From Scytonema sp. UIC 10036 (lineage in GTDB: Bacteria > Cyanobacteriota > Cyanobacteriia > Cyanobacteriales > Nostocaceae): a stretch of DNA of 19,470 nucleotides. The position numbers were made by a program, and so were the translations under genes. Shown here in pieces: positions 16,170 to 19,470 of this stretch (the first letter of the stretch is position 1; the number at the start of each line of letters is the position of its first letter). Under the pieces are notes generated by a model. The model worked only from the letters and a program-made list of their open reading frames with translations. It did no database searches and was not told the DNA's origin. The stretch covers positions 1 through 19,470 of the forward strand of contig NZ_WJFC01000246.1 of assembly GCF_009725235.1 (NCBI RefSeq). Direction: 5' to 3'.

Positions 16170-16432
16170 GGATACAGCTAGTCAATGGGGGGTCTGACCC
16201 CTGAATGTTAAATCAGAATGGGCGCTCGGATGCGGTTGAGTCCGATCTCCTATCTATCGGATGCAGTTGAGTTTGATCGCCTATCTATCGGATGCGGTTG
16301 AGTTCGCGAGCCTGTCTATCGGATGCGGTTGAGTTCGCGAGCCTGTCTATCGGATGCGGTTGAGTCCGATGACCCATTCTGATTCAACATTAGGGCGTCT
16401 GATTCCCCATTGACCAGCTGTATCCTTAAGGG
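16169..16432. repeat. Large palindrome with a five-copy 31-bp periodic array
   Basis: A 64-bp block starting TAAGGATACAGCT at about 16168 is repeated in inverted orientation ending at 16432 with 53 of 64 positions identical. Between the two lie five copies of CGGATGCGGTTGAGT (the second with one change), starting at 16227, 16258, 16289, 16320 and 16351, an exact 31-bp period. The 16-bp spacers form two sequence types (about TCGCGAGCCTGTCTAT and CCGATCTCCTATCTAT). The right half of this structure is also the right inverted arm of the IS66-type element. Confidence 0.85.
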
Positions 16433-16467
16433 GGGGGAGTGAAAAGTTACATATCACAAACGTCTTC

Positions 16468-16903
16468 GTAGTGGAAAATACCATTGATGAACTCAAAGTC
16501 CATCTGTTGGGTCGCAAAACTCCAATTCGTTCTCTAAATCCCCGCGAAGTTGTTCTACGAAATTTATGGTTGGCTTCTTGGGCATTGGGCTGTACGTTCA
16601 CTTATGTTTCAAGTTGCCGAGCGTGCTCACATCTCCCCTTTACGATTGAGCTTTACCGGAACGCTGAATGTAGTGCGTCGATCTGTTCCCAAATTTCAAC
16701 GTCTTGAGCCTGAAGAAATACCTTTTTTTTAGCTTGGCTTGTGACAGAAATTCGCAGATGTTCAGATACCAGAGCGTGAAGGAAGAAGTAACCCCCGAGT
16801 AGTTAAAAAAACTAGAGCTAAATTTCCTTCCAAGAAGCCGATACACAAAGGAGCGGGAGCAAAAATTAACACAATCACTTTCTCTGTACACAATACGGCT
16901 TAA
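16468..16903 (+). pseudogene. IS4-type transposase, C-terminal remnant
   Basis: Segments of an IS4-family transposase C-terminus are readable in three frames: ENTIDELKVHLLGRKTPIRS (16471-16530), then after a 1-bp shift near 16550 YGWLLGHWAVRSLMFQVAERA and LSFTGTLNVVRRSVPKFQ. After a shift in the T-run at about 16723-16731 it continues to a basic tail (NPRVVKKTRAKFPSKKPIHK) that stops at 16901-16903. The catalytic Glu probably lay in the ENTIDEL region; the N-terminal DD part is missing because the IS66-type arm ends immediately upstream at 16450. A weak inverted repeat AATACGG / CCGTATT follows the stop. Non-functional. Confidence 0.7.
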
Positions 16904-17132
16904 AGCTTAACCAAACCGTATTGTTATCACTCTGGCTTGAGTCTAATAAGTAACAAAGCCTGAGATTCTAAAGTGCATTTGTAACCCAATTCAATCAAGA
17001 TGAATAATAAATCAATTCTTGAATTAGATGAAGACTGAAATGGCCATGATAAACAAGTAATGGTTTTCAAGCCTGAACTTTTTGTAAAGCCGTTGTTAAA
17101 TCACTATCTCTTTACCACTACCGACTGAAATT

Positions 17133-18425
17133 ATGAAATACAGACAGGATAGAGAATTTGCAGAACAGATGGATGCGCTAGATCCGTTGGCATCTTATAG
17201 AAATAAGTTTTACATCCCTCAGACAACATCCGGTCAAGAAAGCATTTATTTTTGCGGGCAATCGTTGGGATTGCAACCCGTAACCGTACAGGATTATATT
17301 GAACAGGTGTTGCATGGCTGGAGAACTCTGGGATTTCAAGGACATTTTCGTGGCAATTCTCCTTGGATTTTTTACAGTGATTCGTTAAAGCCAAAAATGG
17401 CGCGGATTGTAGGCGCACGCGAGTCAGAAGTCGTCATCATGAATACTCTAACTGTAAATTTGCATTTGATGATGGTTTCGTTTTACCAGCCTACACCGCA
17501 TAAATACAAAATACTTATCGAATCCCCGGTTTTCCCTTCGGATCGGTACGCCGTTACATCACAAATTCAATTTCATGGTTACGATCCTGCCATAGCGTTA
17601 CTGGAAATACAACCACGTGAAGGTGAGACTTGCATCCGGACGGAAGATATTGAAAGCTTGCTGGATAAAGAAGGCGCTTCCATCGCTCTAGTGCTTCTAG
17701 GTGCAGTCAATTACTTAACCGGCCAGTTTTTTGAAATACAGAAAATTGTCGATCGCGCTCATTTTCATGATTGTATAGTAGGACTCGATCTCGCCCATGC
17801 AGCTGGGAATGTTCCTCTTGCGTTGCATGACTGGAACGTAGATTTTGCCGTATGGTGTAATTATAAATACATAAATGCTGGACCTGGTGCCATTGCCGGA
17901 TGTTTTGTGCATGAGAAATATGCCGAGAGTTTTGATTTACCGCGTTTAACTGGCTGGTGGGGTGGCGATGTAAAAACAAGATTTCTGATGGGGTCAGATT
18001 TTCAACCAACACCCGCAGCATCAGGCTGGCAAATGAGCAATCCGGATATATTATCGCTAGCTGCACTCGCCGCTTCTTTGGATATTTTTGAAACTGTAGG
18101 AATGGAAAGATTGCGTGCAAAAAGCCAACAACTAAATAGTTATCTAGAGTTCTTGCTAGATAGGGCAAGTGATGAACGTATATCGCACATCACACCTCGC
18201 GATCCAGAACAAAGAGGATGTCAGTTATCCCTCTCGATTAAAGATAGTGACACAACGGTACTTGAGAAACTTAATGAATGCGGTGTGTTTTGTGACTGGC
18301 GCGAACCAAATGTAATTCGAGTAGCGCCAATGCCTCTTTTCAATCGATACACAGAAGTCTTTGATTTTGTTGAAATTCTCAAAGATATCCTGTCATCATC
18401 AACAGGACTTACGCAACTGGCATAA
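17133..18425 (+). CDS. kynU: Kynureninase (L-kynurenine hydrolase)
   Basis: A 430-residue PLP-dependent fold-type I enzyme that cleaves L-kynurenine (or 3-hydroxykynurenine) to anthranilate (or 3-hydroxyanthranilate) and alanine in tryptophan degradation or NAD synthesis. Visible features are FCGQSLGLQP (40-49), the MNTLTVNLHLMM segment (103-114, phosphate-binding region), the cofactor-ring Asp219 and His222 in GLDLAHAAGN, the Schiff-base Lys245 in CNYKYINAGPGA, and the GWWGGDV and GWQMSNPD motifs (274-280, 298-305). Length and order agree with bacterial kynureninases and no residue of the core is missing. There is no strong ribosome-binding site, and ATG 17133 is the first in frame. It lies between an IS4-type and an IS701-like remnant with no other kynurenine-pathway gene in view; a 230-bp non-coding stretch precedes it. 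Confidence 0.92.
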   Translation: MKYRQDREFAEQMDALDPLASYRNKFYIPQTTSGQESIYFCGQSLGLQPVTVQDYIEQVLHGWRTLGFQGHFRGNSPWIFYSDSLKPKMARIVGARESEVVIMNTLTVNLHLMMVSFYQPTPHKYKILIESPVFPSDRYAVTSQIQFHGYDPAIALLEIQPREGETCIRTEDIESLLDKEGASIALVLLGAVNYLTGQFFEIQKIVDRAHFHDCIVGLDLAHAAGNVPLALHDWNVDFAVWCNYKYINAGPGAIAGCFVHEKYAESFDLPRLTGWWGGDVKTRFLMGSDFQPTPAASGWQMSNPDILSLAALAASLDIFETVGMERLRAKSQQLNSYLEFLLDRASDERISHITPRDPEQRGCQLSLSIKDSDTTVLEKLNECGVFCDWREPNVIRVAPMPLFNRYTEVFDFVEILKDILSSSTGLTQLA

Positions 18426-18518
18426 AGTGAGGGCGAGCAGGCAGAGCAAATACCTCTCTCACATGAGTTGCATGCGGGTAGTATAGGGGATTTGCGCTTC
18501 AAGGTCTGCTGACAGACA

Positions 18519-18563
18519 GGCGATGCCCTTTTAAAAGGGCTGCCCACTTAAGTGGGCATCGCC
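18519..18563. repeat. Nested double palindrome
   Basis: Outer arms GGCGATGCCC (18519-18528) and GGGCATCGCC (18554-18563) are exact reverse complements. They enclose two perfect 16-bp palindromes, GCCCTTTTAAAAGGGC (18525-18540) and GCCCACTTAAGTGGGC (18542-18557). The structure can form either one long stem or two adjacent hairpins. It lies 93 bp after the kynureninase stop and 14 bp from the end of the IS701-like remnant. It may end kynU transcription but lacks a T-run; a dispersed repeat is equally likely. Confidence 0.6.
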
Positions 18564-18577
18564 ATGCGGCCATTTGA

Positions 18578-18959
18578 TTAGACCAAACACATATGAACGT
18601 CTGGACGTTTTAATTGTTGAATTAAATAGTTAGAGAGTAGGTTGTGTTTGATTTGATAAACAGTTTGAAGAGTTTGATAAGCTAAATGTATCAATAGACG
18701 CCAAACCAACATAGCACAAGCAATATGATTTCTCGCCTATACGAGCTTTACGACATTGCACTGAGTAAATGCCAGTCAATTGCTTGATTTCTCTGTGAAA
18801 CTCACGCCAGTCGCCTCAACGGGGGGAACCCCCGCACGGCGCTGGCTCCTCAATTTTCCAACGAACTTTACACGCCTTTTGTGCAACTTCCGTAGAACTT
18901 TGAGATAAATCATTGGTGGCGATATAATCCGTTCTATCGTTCGATTTGTTTCCGTCGCC
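18578..18959 (-). pseudogene. IS701-like transposase, C-terminal remnant
   Basis: Minus-strand sequence reads DYIATNDLSQSSTEVAQKAC, then KVRWKIEE, and after an interruption FHREIKQLTGIYSVQCRKAR. After a 1-bp shift near 18740 it continues through a helix with IACAMLVWRL and YQIKHNLLSNYLIQQLK to a stop at 18578-18580. This is the C-terminal third of an IS701-like DDE transposase; the Glu in RWKIEEFHRE is the likely third catalytic residue. A 45-bp palindromic repeat (18801-18845) sits between Glu-Glu and Phe-His, adding an in-frame TGA. The N-terminal part beyond 18960 is not recognisable. Confidence 0.6.
18801..18845 (-). repeat. 45-bp palindromic repeat inserted in a transposase (GCCAG...CTGGCG family), copy 2
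   Basis: Removing exactly 45 bp restores the conserved transposase reading KIEE-FHRE, so this is a clean insertion. CTC occurs on both sides (18801-18803 and 18846-18848), consistent with a 3-bp target duplication or a precise exchange. The insert has a GGGGGGAACCCCC-type hairpin centre and outer ends CGCCAGTCGCC and GGCGCTGG, matching the layout of 7481-7524 in the opposite orientation. Confidence 0.7.
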
Positions 18960-19110
18960 AAGTGGGAGGTACGACAGCTAGGCTTGAATGTAGATGCACA
19001 AACATTTTGGCGCAAGGTTATCAACCGATACACCAATAACCAATTCTATGAGATTTCTTGAAATGATGAGCGTTCAAGTGGTGTGGCTCAATTGTTTAAC
19101 AACACCATTA

Positions 19111-19137
19111 AAACCCCCACGCAACTCGTGAGGGTTT
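19111..19137 (-). terminator. Intrinsic terminator of the right-edge gene
   Basis: Reading the minus strand from 19137, AAACCCTCACG pairs with CGTGGGGGTTT over 11 bp with a single T-G wobble and a 5-nt loop, followed by TTAATGG. It begins 11 bp after the stop codon of the minus-strand frame 19149-19469, which supports that frame as a real gene. Confidence 0.65.
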
Positions 19138-19148
19138 AGATATTATCC

Positions 19149-19469
19149 CTAATGGCTCAGCATTTTGACGAACTCGGGGAAAAATGTCCGCAAGTTGCGA
19201 TTAGTATTGTCTAGTTTAATGGTCTTTAAACATTTATCAATCAAAGCTTGGTAAATTATGCTCTTTAAAAAGAGCGATCGCATTTCTGGGGTGCGAGTAG
19301 CAATGGACTTTGTTGGCGAATTTAAAAAAGCTATGCTTTCAAAGCCATTAGGTAAAAGCACAGTAGGATCTTTGGCGAATTCATAGCTGGAAATGTCACT
19401 AGACCCAAAATTTGTCTGGGTCTGGAAGCATAACTGAGTCTTTAAATGTCTAAAACCCTTATCATTACG
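19149..19469 (-). CDS. Unrecognised protein, C-terminal part (runs off the window)
   Basis: The minus-strand frame is open from the right edge of the window to the TGA/TAG-type stop at 19149-19151 and encodes at least 106 residues. No ATG occurs in the visible part; a GTG at 19361 is possible but the frame continues well above it with protein-like composition, so the true start is probably outside. Visible features are a FGSSDISSYEFAKDPTVLLP segment, a central PNGFESIAFLNSPTKSIAT stretch and a helical, Leu/Lys-rich end (YQALIDKCLKTIKLD and FFPEFVKML). No signal peptide or known motif is seen. A HIP1 octamer lies within it and an intrinsic terminator follows. I do not recognise the family. Confidence 0.5.
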   Translation of the reverse strand, partial: RNDKGFRHLKTQLCFQTQTNFGSSDISSYEFAKDPTVLLPNGFESIAFLNSPTKSIATRTPEMRSLFLKSIIYQALIDKCLKTIKLDNTNRNLRTFFPEFVKMLSH

Positions 19470-19470
19470 T

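Larger units (their letters stand above)
14330..16450 (+). mobile_element. IS66-type element bounded by 165-bp inverted arms
   Basis: The outer ends start GTAACTTTTCACTCCC on the plus strand at 14330 and the reverse complement ends at 16450. GTAA ends are typical of the IS66 family. The arms 14330-14495 and 16286-16450 match over 165 bp except for the length of one C/G run (9 against 8). A second end-like sequence, ATAACCTTTCACTCCC, lies inside at about 14495-14510. No 8-bp target duplication is visible at the outer ends. The transposase inside is heavily decayed while the arms are nearly identical, so the arms have been exchanged or converted recently. Confidence 0.65.

Noticed and set aside
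16227..16365. CRISPR array
   Set aside because: The 15-bp repeats with 16-bp spacers are too short, the spacers repeat among themselves, there is no cas gene, and the array sits inside a transposon-like inverted repeat.

Overview
The window looks like an accessory, transposon-rich stretch (plasmid or genomic island) of a filamentous cyanobacterium. The basis is: many GCGATCGC (HIP1-type) octamers, heptamer tandem repeats of the ATTACGA type, short dispersed palindromic repeats, a GUN4 domain protein, and insertion-sequence families common in Nostoc-like genomes. The host is inferred from style; there is no marker gene.

Layout. 1-1750: repeat, the tail of an aldo/keto reductase, and a minus-strand serine hydrolase of the beta-lactamase/esterase fold. 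1871-2830: ParB-type partition protein behind a dispersed repeat. 3022-4080: IS1380-type transposase remnant and gene-poor sequence. 4083-6908: a ribbon-helix-helix protein with repeated operator-like sites, followed by an 808-residue EAD1 / helical / beta-rich / CHAT protease / GUN4 fusion. 7081-8219: integrase remnant ending at a 155-bp inverted-repeat-bounded segment, a dispersed repeat and a second IS1380-type remnant. 8433-9699: a chimeric HNH-endonuclease-like N-terminal domain and a calerythrin-like EF-hand protein. 10005-12210: minus-strand 3' end of a group II intron (domain V/VI plus HNH remnant), then one ISAs1 element inserted into another. 12504-13821: two-gene zeta-toxin-like module with a KfrB-like domain. 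13854-14117: truncated SRPBCC gene. 14330-16450: decayed IS66-type transposase bounded by almost identical 165-bp inverted arms that carry 31-bp periodic repeats. 16468-16903: IS4-type remnant. 17133-18425: intact kynureninase. 18519-18959: palindromes and an IS701-like remnant split by a 45-bp palindromic insertion. 19111-19469: a minus-strand gene end with its terminator.

The genes that look intact are the hydrolase, parB, the RHH gene, the CHAT-GUN4 protein, the EF-hand protein, the zeta/antitoxin pair and kynureninase. Partition protein, RHH protein, toxin module and integrase relic fit a plasmid or integrated-plasmid origin. The most interesting system is the RHH plus EAD1-CHAT-GUN4 pair: a caspase-like protease joined to a domain whose relatives bind porphyrins, with an adaptor domain known from prokaryotic conflict systems.
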